Source of the DNA: Polynucleobacter sphagniphilus
Lineage (GTDB): Bacteria; Pseudomonadota; Gammaproteobacteria; Burkholderiales; Burkholderiaceae
Direction: 5' to 3'
Length of the DNA: 64,000 nucleotides
Assembly (NCBI RefSeq): GCF_001953355.1
Contig: NZ_MPIY01000003.1
Span: 248,001-312,000 of the forward strand
The notes below the pieces were generated by a model. That model was not told the origin of the DNA. It made no database searches and was given only the letters and a program-made list of their open reading frames with translations. The translations under genes and the position numbers were made by a program. Of the stretch, positions 20,366 through 30,090 are shown piece after piece (the first letter of the stretch is position 1; each line of letters opens with the position of its first letter).

Positions 20366-20394
20366 TTAACAAAAAGTAGCAATACTCTTAAAAT
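20366..20394 (+). promoter_or_regulatory. Sigma-70 promoter predicting a leaderless mRNA
   Basis: TTAACA (20366-20371) and TAAAAT (20389-20394), each 5/6 to consensus, are separated by exactly 17 bp. Transcription should begin about 20400-20402, which is the ATG of the following gene. An in-frame TAA at 20394-20396 excludes an upstream start. Confidence 0.65.
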
Positions 20395-20399
20395 AAGAC

Positions 20400-21620
20400 A
20401 TGCAAATAAATAGGTTCACGAATTCAGTCCTCAGCCTTTTGGGGATTATGGCCATATTACTTGCGCCAGCCCCTTCTGTTGCAGCACCATTTTTCTTCCC
20501 AGATGTGAATCCTTCTTTTGGTAAGAGCGATCCGCCAGATTGGTTGCATGATGGTAGAGGAAATGATGGTTATGTCACGATTACATCTGAAGTGATCCCA
20601 ACGAGTGCTTGCACGCAAATGTCTAGCCATCGCTTTTGGGGATCTGACAAAACACAATTGGTTTTATCCATTACGAGCTATGGCTTCAAAAATAAATTAG
20701 ACAAACTAGAAGTTCCGATTGCGACATTTGACGGGCGTGAGAATGGCTCTCAGTGTGCATCTTTGAGTACAACCCCATTACAAGTCGTGCCGATGACCAA
20801 TATGGCTTCTTATTCCATATTGAGTCCAGGCAAGCTTTCTTTGGTGCTCAATGTGAAGAGTTCTAATGATTCCAATCAAGACTATGTTGGTTCGGCTAAA
20901 TTCTTATTAGGGGCGGCAGCTATCGTGGCTACTGGTGGCTCTGCTGCAGCTATTGGGGGTGTATCAACTGCTGTGGGCAGTTCGGTGGTTTCTGATACCC
21001 AAACCAAGGCAAATACTTTGCTGCAGGGCATGATTGATGCAAAGGTTCCAATCTCATTTAGTTGGCCTGAGCTACGTCAAGGTATTCAATCTGTAGAGAT
21101 CCCTGTGTATAAAACCGATCAAGATATTAATAAGATTACCGATAAAGAGATTGAAAAATTACAAAAGGATCCAAAGGCGGATAAGCAATTACTGTTTACC
21201 GTGAAGCTTAGTTTTCAATTCTCAAGAACCTTGTTTTATCCCACCATGGTAGATATCGATGATTTAGTCAATCGGGAGAATCTATCCTCGCAGCATGTTT
21301 TAAATCACTTGGCGCCGGAGTCTACTCAGAACTTTATGCAGATTTTGAATAACTCATCACCCAGTCTGCTGCAAAAAATTGGGCGTTCTGATGGCTCTGA
21401 TTTAGCGCGAGCCTGCTCTTCAGGTTTTGATAAGTTAAAAGTTGCGGGTCTAGATAATGTCGATATTGCGATTGTGATGAAATCATTTATAGATGAAGCA
21501 AAAGCTACCGAGACCTGGTACTCTAATCCTGAAATAGTAAGGAGTTGCTTTGGTCAGGCACCCAGCATTGCTTCCTATTTAGAAAAGATTTATGACCCCT
21601 CATCAGCTCCCGCAAAGTAG
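20400..21620 (+). CDS. Exported protein of unknown function
   Basis: I do not recognise this 406-residue protein. Residues 1-28 look like a signal peptide (Arg5, hydrophobic core LLGIMAILLAPAP, cleavage near SVAA), so it probably acts in the periplasm or outer membrane. The mature part begins with an aromatic/Pro-rich stretch (PFFFPDVNP). Four cysteines could form disulfides: SACTQM, GSQCAS, ARACSS and RSCFG. A Gly/Ala/Ser-rich hydrophobic stretch at about 169-198 could be a membrane or flexible segment. A charged, probably helical part (DINKITDKEIEKLQKDPKAD) lies near 240. The start is fixed by an upstream in-frame stop; no Shine-Dalgarno site is visible and the promoter sits right at the ATG. 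It converges on queF, 27 bp away. Confidence 0.75.
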   Translation: MQINRFTNSVLSLLGIMAILLAPAPSVAAPFFFPDVNPSFGKSDPPDWLHDGRGNDGYVTITSEVIPTSACTQMSSHRFWGSDKTQLVLSITSYGFKNKLDKLEVPIATFDGRENGSQCASLSTTPLQVVPMTNMASYSILSPGKLSLVLNVKSSNDSNQDYVGSAKFLLGAAAIVATGGSAAAIGGVSTAVGSSVVSDTQTKANTLLQGMIDAKVPISFSWPELRQGIQSVEIPVYKTDQDINKITDKEIEKLQKDPKADKQLLFTVKLSFQFSRTLFYPTMVDIDDLVNRENLSSQHVLNHLAPESTQNFMQILNNSSPSLLQKIGRSDGSDLARACSSGFDKLKVAGLDNVDIAIVMKSFIDEAKATETWYSNPEIVRSCFGQAPSIASYLEKIYDPSSAPAK

Positions 21621-21647
21621 CGGAGAGCCGATGAGTTTGCTGGCGTG

Positions 21648-22475
21648 CTATTGCCTTGCGTGACGCGTGTTATCAGGCCAAGGCGCATTATGATCTGTGC
21701 GAAATGGATTGATATCCAGCCCGCCCCGTCTTGTATAGCGCGCATAAACAGATAATTTTTCTGGCTTGCACTGGCGCTTGATATCAGAAAAAATGGTCTC
21801 GACACAATGCTCATGAAATTCGCCAAGTTGTCTAAAGCCAATGAGGTAACGCAATAACCCTTCTTCTAATATCGGGCGTCCTTGATAGCGAATTTGGACG
21901 CTGGCCCAATCAGGCTGTCCTGTTACTGGACAATTGGATTTAAGTAGATGCGAGACCAAGCATTGCTCTATTGGACCAAAGGAATCGTTCACTCCAAGTA
22001 ATCCTGGATCAGCGGAAAGATTGGGGTCAACCTCAATATCGAGTCGATCGATGAGAACGCCGGTCATTTCTTGCATCCCTTTTTTGGCAACCACATCAGT
22101 TGGGTAGATGCGAGTCGATACTTTGCTGCCAGCCACCGCAGATAAATCAGTGATGATTCTTTCGCGTACCGCATCTTCATTTTCAAAGCGGGCGCTATTG
22201 AGGCTATTGAGATAGAGCTTGAATGACTTCGATTCAATCATGTTGGGAGAATCGGCGGGCACTTGAAACTCAGCTAAGGCAATTTGTGGTTTACCCCTTT
22301 GATTGAGCCAGCTTAATTCATACGCATTCCAGATATCCACACCGACAAACGGCAGGACTTGATTAGCCTCAATGCCTAACTTTGCGCGATTTTCAGAGCG
22401 GGGAATTGGAAAAAGCAAACTCGGATCGTATTGATCGGGATATTGCGATGCTTGGCCGAGCGGTAATGTTGCCAT
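21648..22475 (-). CDS. queF: NADPH-dependent 7-cyano-7-deazaguanine reductase
   Basis: Reduces preQ0 to preQ1 in synthesis of queuosine, a modified nucleoside of tRNAs for Asp, Asn, His and Tyr. The 275-residue length matches the long, E. coli-type enzyme with two T-fold halves. The QueF motif [13 protein letters not shown] lies near residue 86, and the catalytic Cys is in [18 protein letters not shown] near residue 180. [10 protein letters not shown] carries the substrate-binding Glu. No preQ1 riboswitch is visible in the 19-bp gap to the upstream gene. Confidence 0.95.
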   Translation of the reverse strand: MATLPLGQASQYPDQYDPSLLFPIPRSENRAKLGIEANQVLPFVGVDIWNAYELSWLNQRGKPQIALAEFQVPADSPNMIESKSFKLYLNSLNSARFENEDAVRERIITDLSAVAGSKVSTRIYPTDVVAKKGMQEMTGVLIDRLDIEVDPNLSADPGLLGVNDSFGPIEQCLVSHLLKSNCPVTGQPDWASVQIRYQGRPILEEGLLRYLIGFRQLGEFHEHCVETIFSDIKRQCKPEKLSVYARYTRRGGLDINPFRTDHNAPWPDNTRHARQ

Positions 22476-22494
22476 AATGAAGTTCTTGATTTAC

Positions 22495-23406
22495 TTAATT
22501 TGTTTTAGGCTTATTCGATACGCCAGAGACTACGTGACCGGTTGGTGCAACCGATGCTGCTGATTGGCAATGGCCAGTCTGATCATCAAAGAAAAAATCA
22601 GGCTCGAATTCGCGTAGGAATTCGCTCTTTGAGAGCCCCCCTAAGAACATCGCTTCATCTACATCAATGCCCCAAGCCATCAAGGTGCGAATTGCGCGCT
22701 CATGTGCTGGAGCTGAGCGAGCAGTGACTAGGGCCGTGCGAATACGCATGCCTTTTTCGCTGGTGGTGCGTTGCAAGCGATGCAGTGCCTCTAGAAGCGG
22801 TTTAAAGGGACCCGGGGGCAATGGAATGTCAGCTTTCTTGCTCTCATGGGCGACAAATGCCTCTAGGCCTTTATCTTGAAAAACTTGTTCTGCTTCGTCT
22901 GAGAACAACACGGCGTCTCCGTCAAATGCGATGCGAATTTCATTAGGGTGTGATTCCGCAGTTTTTGTGGATTCAGGATAAACGCGTGCCGCAGGAAACC
23001 CGGCTTCAATAGTTGCGCGCACGTCATCTTCATTAGCCGAAAGAAATAGATTGGCATGCAATGAACGCAGATAACTATAAGGAGGGCGCCCTCTGGTAAA
23101 TACCCCACGTTCTAAATGTAAGCCATGATGTTTGGCTGAGCGAAATACACGCAAGCCGCTGACTGGATCATTGCGCGACAGAATGACAACCTCGACTCTT
23201 TGCTGACCCTCCTCATTAAAGGCAAGTAGTTTTTTAATGAGGGGAAATGCCACGCCAGTTTGTGCTGCCTCACCTAGTCGATCAAGCTGTAGTTTCATAT
23301 ATGCGCTGTCATCGGTTGATTCGAAGATACGATTTTCTTCTTCAAAATCAAACAGGGCGCGCGATGAAATCGCAACAACCAGTTTTCCAGTGAGTGTGTA
23401 GGACAT
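22495..23406 (-). CDS. Cytosolic 5'-nucleotidase family protein (PF06189 type)
   Basis: A 303-residue predicted 5'-nucleotidase of the bacterial relatives of eukaryotic cytosolic 5'-nucleotidase I. Recognisable segments are LVVAISSRALFDFEEENRIF at the start, IRIAFDGDAVLFSDEAE (the HAD-like nucleophile loop, near residue 155), LVTARSAPAHERAIRTLMAWG near 230 and FFDDQTGHC near 275. It would dephosphorylate nucleoside monophosphates; its substrate preference is not visible. It lies between ilvA and queF on the same strand with gaps of 15 and 19 bp, so the three may share a transcript. Confidence 0.85.
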   Translation of the reverse strand: MSYTLTGKLVVAISSRALFDFEEENRIFESTDDSAYMKLQLDRLGEAAQTGVAFPLIKKLLAFNEEGQQRVEVVILSRNDPVSGLRVFRSAKHHGLHLERGVFTRGRPPYSYLRSLHANLFLSANEDDVRATIEAGFPAARVYPESTKTAESHPNEIRIAFDGDAVLFSDEAEQVFQDKGLEAFVAHESKKADIPLPPGPFKPLLEALHRLQRTTSEKGMRIRTALVTARSAPAHERAIRTLMAWGIDVDEAMFLGGLSKSEFLREFEPDFFFDDQTGHCQSAASVAPTGHVVSGVSNKPKTN

Positions 23407-23421
23407 TTTTTAAATAGAGTC

Positions 23422-24942
23422 TTATTTTAGAAACAGTCGATAAGCTGGATTATTGGTCTCATCCCAATGTGGATAGCCAAGAGAGGCCAAGAAATTTTGG
23501 AATTTCTTCTGCTCATTTTTGGGAACTTGAATACCCACCAAGATACGACCATAGTCAGCGCCATGATTGCGATAATGGAACAGGCTAATATTCCAGTTAG
23601 GCGCCATGCTGGTCAAGAATTTCATCAAGGCTCCAGGGCGCTCTGGGAATTCAAAGCGATAGAGCAATTCGTCGTTCGCGAGTGCTGAGTGTCCGCCAAC
23701 CATGTGACGCAGATGCGATTTGGCTAACTCATCATGGGTTAAGTCAATCGTTGCAAATTTAGCCTTGGTAAAGTGATTCGCAATAGCAGCACTATCAGTC
23801 GCTTTTTGCGTGCCAATGCCAACAAAGATATGGGCTTGATTTTGATCGGTGATACGGTAATTAAATTCAGTGATGTTGCGCTTGCCCAGTAATTCGCAGA
23901 AGCGTTTAAATGAGCCGCGTTCTTCGGGGATGGTGACGGCAAATACTGCCTCACGGAATTCACCAACGTCCGCGCGTTCCGCAACAAAACGCAAACGACT
24001 GAAATTCATATTTGCACCACAAGCAACTGCTACCAAGGTTTTTTTCTTGGTGCGATGGGTCTCCACATACTTCTTCATGCCGGCAATAGCCAAGGCGCCA
24101 GCAGGCTCCAGAATGCTTCGAGTATCGGTAAAGACATCATTAATTGCCGCACAGATCTCATCTGTATCGACAGTGATGATGTCGTCAACTACCTTTTTGC
24201 AAATACGGAAGGTTTCTTTGCCCACCAGCTTGACTGCCGTGCCATCTGAGAAGAGGCCTACATCCTTCATCTCGATGCGTTTATTGGCTTTGAGAGAACG
24301 ACGCATCGCATCTGAATCGGATGCCTGTACGCCAATAATTTTGGTCTTTGGGCTAATGGCTTTGGTGTACTCGCCAATTCCAGAGATGAGGCCACCACCA
24401 CCGATGGCTACAAAGATGGCTTCGATAGGCGCTTGATGTTGCTCGAAAATTTCCATGGCAATCGTGCCCTGTCCAGCAATGACATCCGGGTCATCAAAGG
24501 GGTGAACAAAGGTTAAGCCACGTTTTTTCTCAAGAAGTTCTGAATATTCAAATGCGTCGCTATAGGACTCGCCATGCAGAATGACCTCTACCCAGGAGCC
24601 GCCTCGAGCTTTTACAGCCTCAATTTTGACGCTGGGAGTGGTGGTTGGCATCACAATGACGGCCTTACATTTCATTTTGGAGGCCGCTAGGGCCACCCCT
24701 TGAGCGTGATTGCCTGCCGAGGCTGCGATGACCCCGCGTTTTAAGGCTTCCGGGGGTAAATGGGCCATCTTGTTGTAAGCGCCACGTAATTTGAAGGAAA
24801 AAACCGGTTGGTTATCTTCTCTTTTGAGTAAAACTTGGTTGCCTAAGCGCTTGCTGAGTGCAGGAGCGAGCTGTAATTCAGTTTCCCTGGCTACATCGTA
24901 GACTCGGGCCGATAAAATTTTCTTTAAATAGTTCGTTGCCAT
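23422..24942 (-). CDS. ilvA: Threonine ammonia-lyase, biosynthetic
   Basis: PLP enzyme converting threonine to 2-oxobutanoate, the first step to isoleucine. The catalytic domain has KREDNQPVFSFKLRGAYNKM near residue 40 (PLP lysine in SFKLRGA), ASAGNHAQGVA and the glycine loop IGGGGLISGI. Two ACT-like regulatory domains follow (about 335-415 and 430-506), the length (506) expected for the isoleucine-inhibited form. Its upstream gap of 133 bp is shared with the divergent FAD/Fe-S oxidoreductase gene. I see no attenuator-type leader peptide. Confidence 0.97.
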   Translation of the reverse strand: MATNYLKKILSARVYDVARETELQLAPALSKRLGNQVLLKREDNQPVFSFKLRGAYNKMAHLPPEALKRGVIAASAGNHAQGVALAASKMKCKAVIVMPTTTPSVKIEAVKARGGSWVEVILHGESYSDAFEYSELLEKKRGLTFVHPFDDPDVIAGQGTIAMEIFEQHQAPIEAIFVAIGGGGLISGIGEYTKAISPKTKIIGVQASDSDAMRRSLKANKRIEMKDVGLFSDGTAVKLVGKETFRICKKVVDDIITVDTDEICAAINDVFTDTRSILEPAGALAIAGMKKYVETHRTKKKTLVAVACGANMNFSRLRFVAERADVGEFREAVFAVTIPEERGSFKRFCELLGKRNITEFNYRITDQNQAHIFVGIGTQKATDSAAIANHFTKAKFATIDLTHDELAKSHLRHMVGGHSALANDELLYRFEFPERPGALMKFLTSMAPNWNISLFHYRNHGADYGRILVGIQVPKNEQKKFQNFLASLGYPHWDETNNPAYRLFLK

Positions 24943-25075
24943 CTGATGAGCGTACCACGGATGGCCCTAAGCCCTTAGATTTGAAAGGGTTTATTCCCGC
25001 CAGCAGCAACTTTGTCGGATTCCTGCCAATATCAGCTTCGCTCTATTAAAATGCTTATTTATCAAATATGACGCT

Positions 25076-28000
25076 ATGAACGCTCCATTGGCTTTAAATC
25101 AGTTGTTGGACGCCGAGGCGGGCACCCCCCGTTTACGCGAAATTCCCTACAACTACACCTCTTTTTCCGATCGAGAAATCGTGATTCGCCTCTTGGGCGA
25201 GGAGTCTTGGCGCGTTTTAAATGACTTGCGCGGTGTACGTCGTACTGGCCGTTCTGCGCGGATGTTGTTTGAGGTCTTAGGTGATATTTGGGTCGTACAG
25301 CGCAATCCATTCTTGCAAGATGATTTGCTGGATAACGCCAATCGCCGCAAGCTCTTGATCGATGCCCTCTGGCATCGTCTGGGTGAAGTGAAAAAACGCT
25401 CTAGCGGCGATTCTGCAGATCAGGTGCAGATCTTATTGAATGCTGCACATCGCGCAGTCGACAATTTTGAGACTGGGTTTAAAGAAGTAGAGCAGTTACG
25501 TAAGCGCGCCCTCAAGATATTGGGTCGTCATACCGCTACTGACAATATTTGTTTTGACGGCGTGTCGCGTGCAGCGCATGTGACTGATGCTACTGACTGG
25601 CGGGTGGAGTTTCCCTTGGTGGTTCTCAAGCCTGATTATGAATCTGAAATTCCTGGGCTCGTAAAAGCCTGTATTGAATTGGGCCTGACCATCATTCCAC
25701 GTGGAGGTGGCACTGGCTACACCGGCGGTGCAATTCCTTTGTATGCAATGTCAGCCGTGATCAATACTGAGAAGTTGCAAGATATTGGCGGCGTCAAACT
25801 CAAACGTTTGCCAGGGGTTACTCATGAAGTGTCTACCATCTTTACTGGTGCAGGCGTTGTAACGCGACGTGTTTCCGACGCCGCAGAGCATGCTGGGCTT
25901 GTATTTGCTGTCGATCCAACCTCAGCTGATGCCAGTTGCATTGGTGGCAATATCGCGATGAATGCTGGTGGTAAGAAAGCCGTTCTTTGGGGTACTGCAC
26001 TAGATAACTTGGCTAGCTGGAGAATGGTTGATCCAGAGGGTAACTGGTTAGATATCGAGCGTCTTGATCATAATTTAGGCAAGATTCATGAAGTTGATCA
26101 AGTGCGCTTTGAGTTAACTTGGTCGGATGGTTTGAGTGAGCCAGGCGAGCGTATTCTGAAAAAAGAAACTCTCCAAGTAGAAGGCAAGCGCTTTCGTAAA
26201 GAAGGTTTGGGTAAGGATGTTACAGATAAGTTTTTATCTGGACTACCAGGAGTTCAAAAAGAAGGTTGCGACGGTTTAATCACGAGTGCCACTTGGGTCT
26301 TGCATCGCATGCCTAAATACATGCGTACTGTTTGCTTAGAGTTTTTTGGTCAAGCACGAGAAGCCATTCCAAGCATTGTCGAAATCAAGGCCTATTTAGA
26401 TGGCTTGAGTAAACAAGGTGGCCCAATATTGGCTGGCTTAGAACACTTAGATGATCGATACCTCAGGGCGGTTGGCTATTCCACTAAATCCAAGCGTAAT
26501 AGCTTGCCAAAAATGGTTTTGATTGGTGATATCGCAGGTGATGACGAAGCAGCGGTGGCAGCGGCAACCAGTGAAGTTGTGCGTATGGCTAATTTGCGTG
26601 TCGGCGAGGGCTTTGTTGCTGTGAGTGCGGAAGCGCGCAAAAAGTTCTGGTTAGACCGGGCCCGTACTGCAGCCATTGCGCGGCACACCAATGCCTTCAA
26701 AATCAATGAAGATGTAGTGATTCCATTGCCGCGGATGGGTGAGTACACCGATGGGATCGATCGCATCAACATTGAGTTGTCCCTGAAAAATAAATTGCAA
26801 GTATTGGATGGTCTCGAGTCTTTCTTGAGAAAGAGCGCTTTGCCATTAGGTAAGGGCGATGATGACTATGAAATTCCGACTGCCGAGATTTTGGGCGATC
26901 GGGTGCAGCAGGCCTTGGAATTAATTGCGAAGGTGCGCACCCGTTGGTCTGACTGGTTGGTTGGAATGGATAACTATTTCTCACAGCTCCAGAATTTCAG
27001 TTTGCGTGCATCCTGGAAGGAGGAGGTACGCGCTGAGCTAAGGATTATTTTTGGCGGTTTAGCATTCGAACCGATTTTGGCTGAGCTCGAAGCAACGCAT
27101 AAGCGTATATTGCGTAAGCGGGTGTTTGTCGCCTTGCATATGCATGCAGGTGACGGTAACGTACATACCAATATTCCAGTCAATTCTGATGACTATGAGA
27201 TGTTGCAAGATGCGCATCATGCAGTTGATCGCATTATGAAATTAGCCCGCTCTTTAGATGGCGTGATTTCGGGTGAACATGGTATTGGTATTACCAAGCT
27301 TGAATACCTCACTGAAGCAGAGTTAAAGGACTTCCGTAGCTATAAAAATCGTGTGGATCCTGAAGGTCGTTTCAACAAAGGTAAGTTAATGCCCAACGCC
27401 GATCTCAGCATGGCTTATACGCCGAGCTTTGGTTTGATGGGTCATGAATCGATCATCATGCAGCAGAGCGATATTGGCGCAATTGCTGATAGCGTGAAAG
27501 ATTGCTTGCGTTGCGGTAAGTGCAAGCCAGTGTGCTCTACGCATGTACCACGCGCAAACTTGCTTTACAGTCCACGCGACAAAATCTTGGCAACTTCATT
27601 GTTGATCGAGGCATTTTTATATGAAGAGCAAACGCGTCGCGGTGTATCCATTCGTCATTGGGAAATGTTTGATGACGTTGCTGCGCATTGCACAGTTTGT
27701 CATAAATGCTTAACACCATGTCCGGTCAAAATTGACTTCGGTGATGTGACTATGAACATGCGTAATTTATTACGCAAGATGGGCCAGCAACGTTTTAACC
27801 CTGGTACGGCTGCATCCATGTTCTTCTTAAATGCAACCAGCCCAGAAACAATTAATCTAGCGCGTACGGCTATGATTGGCTGGGGATATAAGTTGCAACG
27901 ATTAGGCAATGATGTGCTGCGTAAATTCGCGCGCAAACAGACTACCCATCCACCAGCGACGGTTGGTAAGCCAAGTGTGAAGGAGCAAGTTATCTTCTTT

Positions 28001-28915
28001 GTTAATAAGAAGATGCCGGGCAATTTACCGAAGAAAACAGCGCGTGCACTGCTTGATATTGAAGATGCCAATTACGTGCCAATTATTCGAGATCCTAAAA
28101 CCACTTCTTCAGAAACCGAAGCGGTGTTTTATTTCCCAGGTTGCGGCTCTGAGCGCTTATTCTCACAAGTAGGCTTAGCGACTCAAGCAATGCTGTGGAA
28201 TGTCGGTGTACAAACTGTATTGCCACCAGGTTATTTATGTTGCGGCTATCCGCAGCGCGGCAATGGTGACTTTGATAAAGCGGAAAAGATGATTACCGAT
28301 AATCGGGTTCTATTCCATCGGGTTGCTAACACCCTCAATTATTTGGACATTAAGACAGTGGTAGTTTCTTGCGGAACTTGCTACGACCAATTAGCAGGCT
28401 ATCAGTTCGAGCAAATTTTCCCCGGCTGTCGCATTATTGATATTCATGAGTATCTCCTCGAGAAGGGCGTCAAGCTGGAGAATGTGACGGGCGTGAAGTA
28501 CATGTATCACGATCCGTGTCACTCCCCAATGAAATTGCAAGATCCTTTAAAAACGGTAAATGAACTTATTCAGCTTGAAGATGGCAAAGCCATTCAGAAG
28601 AATGACCGTTGCTGTGGTGAGTCAGGTACATTGGCTGTCACGCGCCCAGATATTTCTACTCAAGTGCGTTTCCGCAAACAAATTGAAATGGAAAAGGGCG
28701 CTAATGAATTGCGTAAAGATGACTTTACTGGCGATGTCAAAGTCTTGACTAGTTGCCCTTCTTGCTTGCAAGGCCTAACCCGTTTTGATTCCGATAGTGA
28801 TACCACTGCCGACTATATCGTGGTTGAAATGGCTCAAAAATTATTAGGTAAGAACTGGATGCAAGAGTATGTAGTTAAGGCCAATCAAGGTGGTATCGAA
28901 AGGGTATTGGTTTAA
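25076..28915 (+). CDS. Large fused FAD-linked oxidase / Fe-S oxidoreductase (DUF3683 type)
   Basis: A 1279-residue fusion resembling glycolate or D-lactate dehydrogenase subunits joined in one chain. Residues 1-180 are an extra N-terminal domain seen in Burkholderiales homologues (DUF3683). A FAD_binding_4 domain follows ([12 protein letters not shown] near 206, [14 protein letters not shown] near 298), then the FAD-oxidase C domain ([14 protein letters not shown] near 687, [10 protein letters not shown] near 728). Two 4Fe-4S motifs lie near 810 ([11 protein letters not shown]) and 871 ([11 protein letters not shown]). The end carries two CCG repeats ([32 protein letters not shown]). It probably oxidises a 2-hydroxy acid and passes electrons to quinone; the substrate is not known. 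It overlaps the next gene by 1 bp. A weak TAAAAT -10 lies at 25047-25052. Confidence 0.9.
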   Translation: MNAPLALNQLLDAEAGTPRLREIPYNYTSFSDREIVIRLLGEESWRVLNDLRGVRRTGRSARMLFEVLGDIWVVQRNPFLQDDLLDNANRRKLLIDALWHRLGEVKKRSSGDSADQVQILLNAAHRAVDNFETGFKEVEQLRKRALKILGRHTATDNICFDGVSRAAHVTDATDWRVEFPLVVLKPDYESEIPGLVKACIELGLTIIPRGGGTGYTGGAIPLYAMSAVINTEKLQDIGGVKLKRLPGVTHEVSTIFTGAGVVTRRVSDAAEHAGLVFAVDPTSADASCIGGNIAMNAGGKKAVLWGTALDNLASWRMVDPEGNWLDIERLDHNLGKIHEVDQVRFELTWSDGLSEPGERILKKETLQVEGKRFRKEGLGKDVTDKFLSGLPGVQKEGCDGLITSATWVLHRMPKYMRTVCLEFFGQAREAIPSIVEIKAYLDGLSKQGGPILAGLEHLDDRYLRAVGYSTKSKRNSLPKMVLIGDIAGDDEAAVAAATSEVVRMANLRVGEGFVAVSAEARKKFWLDRARTAAIARHTNAFKINEDVVIPLPRMGEYTDGIDRINIELSLKNKLQVLDGLESFLRKSALPLGKGDDDYEIPTAEILGDRVQQALELIAKVRTRWSDWLVGMDNYFSQLQNFSLRASWKEEVRAELRIIFGGLAFEPILAELEATHKRILRKRVFVALHMHAGDGNVHTNIPVNSDDYEMLQDAHHAVDRIMKLARSLDGVISGEHGIGITKLEYLTEAELKDFRSYKNRVDPEGRFNKGKLMPNADLSMAYTPSFGLMGHESIIMQQSDIGAIADSVKDCLRCGKCKPVCSTHVPRANLLYSPRDKILATSLLIEAFLYEEQTRRGVSIRHWEMFDDVAAHCTVCHKCLTPCPVKIDFGDVTMNMRNLLRKMGQQRFNPGTAASMFFLNATSPETINLARTAMIGWGYKLQRLGNDVLRKFARKQTTHPPATVGKPSVKEQVIFFVNKKMPGNLPKKTARALLDIEDANYVPIIRDPKTTSSETEAVFYFPGCGSERLFSQVGLATQAMLWNVGVQTVLPPGYLCCGYPQRGNGDFDKAEKMITDNRVLFHRVANTLNYLDIKTVVVSCGTCYDQLAGYQFEQIFPGCRIIDIHEYLLEKGVKLENVTGVKYMYHDPCHSPMKLQDPLKTVNELIQLEDGKAIQKNDRCCGESGTLAVTRPDISTQVRFRKQIEMEKGANELRKDDFTGDVKVLTSCPSCLQGLTRFDSDSDTTADYIVVEMAQKLLGKNWMQEYVVKANQGGIERVLV

Positions 28916-29301
28916 TGATTCCAACTAACCTCGTGGTGCATCAGCAATCCAAGGTATTAGAGTTGACCTATGAGAATGGGAGTACGTATTGTTTGCCGTT
29001 TGAATTATTGCGCGTACTCTCACCCTCTGCTGAAGTACAAGGACATGGCCCAGGGCAAGAAACCTTGCAAACTGGCAAAAGAGATGTATTGATTACCAGT
29101 CTTGAACCAGTGGGACATTACGCCCTTAAGCCTACATTTTCAGATGGGCATGACTCTGGTTTATTTACTTGGGATTATTTATATAAGCTATGTGAGAATC
29201 AAGAACAACTCTGGTTAACTCATCTAGAAAAGCTGGCTGCCGCTGGGCTAGATCGAGATGCCCCAATGACTAAGCAAGGTCATTCTTGCGGCAGTCACTA
29301 A
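28915..29301 (+). CDS. DUF971 family protein
   Basis: A 128-residue protein of the DUF971 (GBBH-like) family: VLELTYENGSTYCLPFELLRV near the start and VGHYALKPTFSDGHDSGLFTWDYL in the middle, the pattern also found in the N-terminal domain of gamma-butyrobetaine hydroxylase. The tail has a His/Cys end (GHSCGSH) that might bind metal. It starts within the stop codon of the preceding oxidoreductase (TAATG) and comes 30 bp before ubiE. It regularly neighbours ubiE in Proteobacteria, but its role is not established. Confidence 0.85.
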   Translation: MIPTNLVVHQQSKVLELTYENGSTYCLPFELLRVLSPSAEVQGHGPGQETLQTGKRDVLITSLEPVGHYALKPTFSDGHDSGLFTWDYLYKLCENQEQLWLTHLEKLAAAGLDRDAPMTKQGHSCGSH

Positions 29302-29331
29302 AAGTAATTATTCAGATAGAGAGCGCCATTC

Positions 29332-30075
29332 ATGAGTAAAACGCACTTCGGTTATCAAAGCGTAGATGAAGCAGAAAAAGCTGGCAAGGTTGCCGAGGTA
29401 TTTCATTCTGTGGCTGCGAAATACGATGTGATGAATGATTTGATGTCATTTGGATTACACCGTGTTTGGAAAAAAATCACTATTGCGCGTGCGCAAGTTC
29501 GTCCTGGCCAGAAGGTCTTGGATATTGCAGGCGGTACTGGAGATTTGGCTGCCGCCTTTGCTCGCGCAGCTGGCTGGGGTCAAAACACCGAGGCGCAGGT
29601 ATGGTTAAGTGATATTAATGCTTCGATGCTAGGTGTTGGTCGCGACCGTTTGCTTGATCAGGGCTTAGCTTTGCCATGTGTTCAATTCGATGCTGAGAAG
29701 ATTCCATTTCCAGAAAATCATTTTGATGTGGTGACTGTGGCATTTGGTTTGCGCAATATGACCCATAAAGACGTGGCTTTAGCCGAAATGCGTCGCGTGA
29801 TCAAACCAGGTGGTCGCGTGCTTGTCTTGGAGTTTTCAAAACCTGATGCCTTTTTGCAGTCTGTGTATGACGCTTATTCATTCAAGGTGCTACCTTGGTT
29901 GGGTGAGAAGATTGCTCAGGATTCAGAAAGCTATCGCTATCTGGCTGAATCTATCCGGATGCATCCAGATGCGGATGCCTTAAAAGAAATCATGCTCGGC
30001 GTTGGATTTGATGAGGTAGAGACTCATCGTATGACAGGTGGTATTGTTGCTTTGCATATTGGTTTTAAATATTAA
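29332..30075 (+). CDS. ubiE: Ubiquinone/menaquinone C-methyltransferase UbiE
   Basis: SAM-dependent C-methyltransferase of ubiquinone synthesis. The 247-residue protein shows [20 protein letters not shown] at the start, [22 protein letters not shown], the SAM motif [12 protein letters not shown] near residue 63, the [16 protein letters not shown] block and [13 protein letters not shown]. These are the two UbiE/COQ5 signatures. It is followed by a Tim44-like gene, ubiJ and ubiB, the standard ubiquinone cluster. Confidence 0.97.
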   Translation: MSKTHFGYQSVDEAEKAGKVAEVFHSVAAKYDVMNDLMSFGLHRVWKKITIARAQVRPGQKVLDIAGGTGDLAAAFARAAGWGQNTEAQVWLSDINASMLGVGRDRLLDQGLALPCVQFDAEKIPFPENHFDVVTVAFGLRNMTHKDVALAEMRRVIKPGGRVLVLEFSKPDAFLQSVYDAYSFKVLPWLGEKIAQDSESYRYLAESIRMHPDADALKEIMLGVGFDEVETHRMTGGIVALHIGFKY

Positions 30076-30090
30076 GCAAAGAGGTTTTAT

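Noticed and set aside
23870..24436. 188-codon open frame on the plus strand
   Set aside because: It lies wholly antisense to ilvA, whose ACT and PLP domains are unmistakable. The translation is Ser/Arg/Met-rich with no recognisable motif.
25068..25079. Mini-ORF ATG ACG CTA TGA overlapping the start of the FAD/Fe-S gene
   Set aside because: Three codons are expected by chance in AT-rich leaders, and there is no ribosome-binding site, so a leader peptide cannot be supported.
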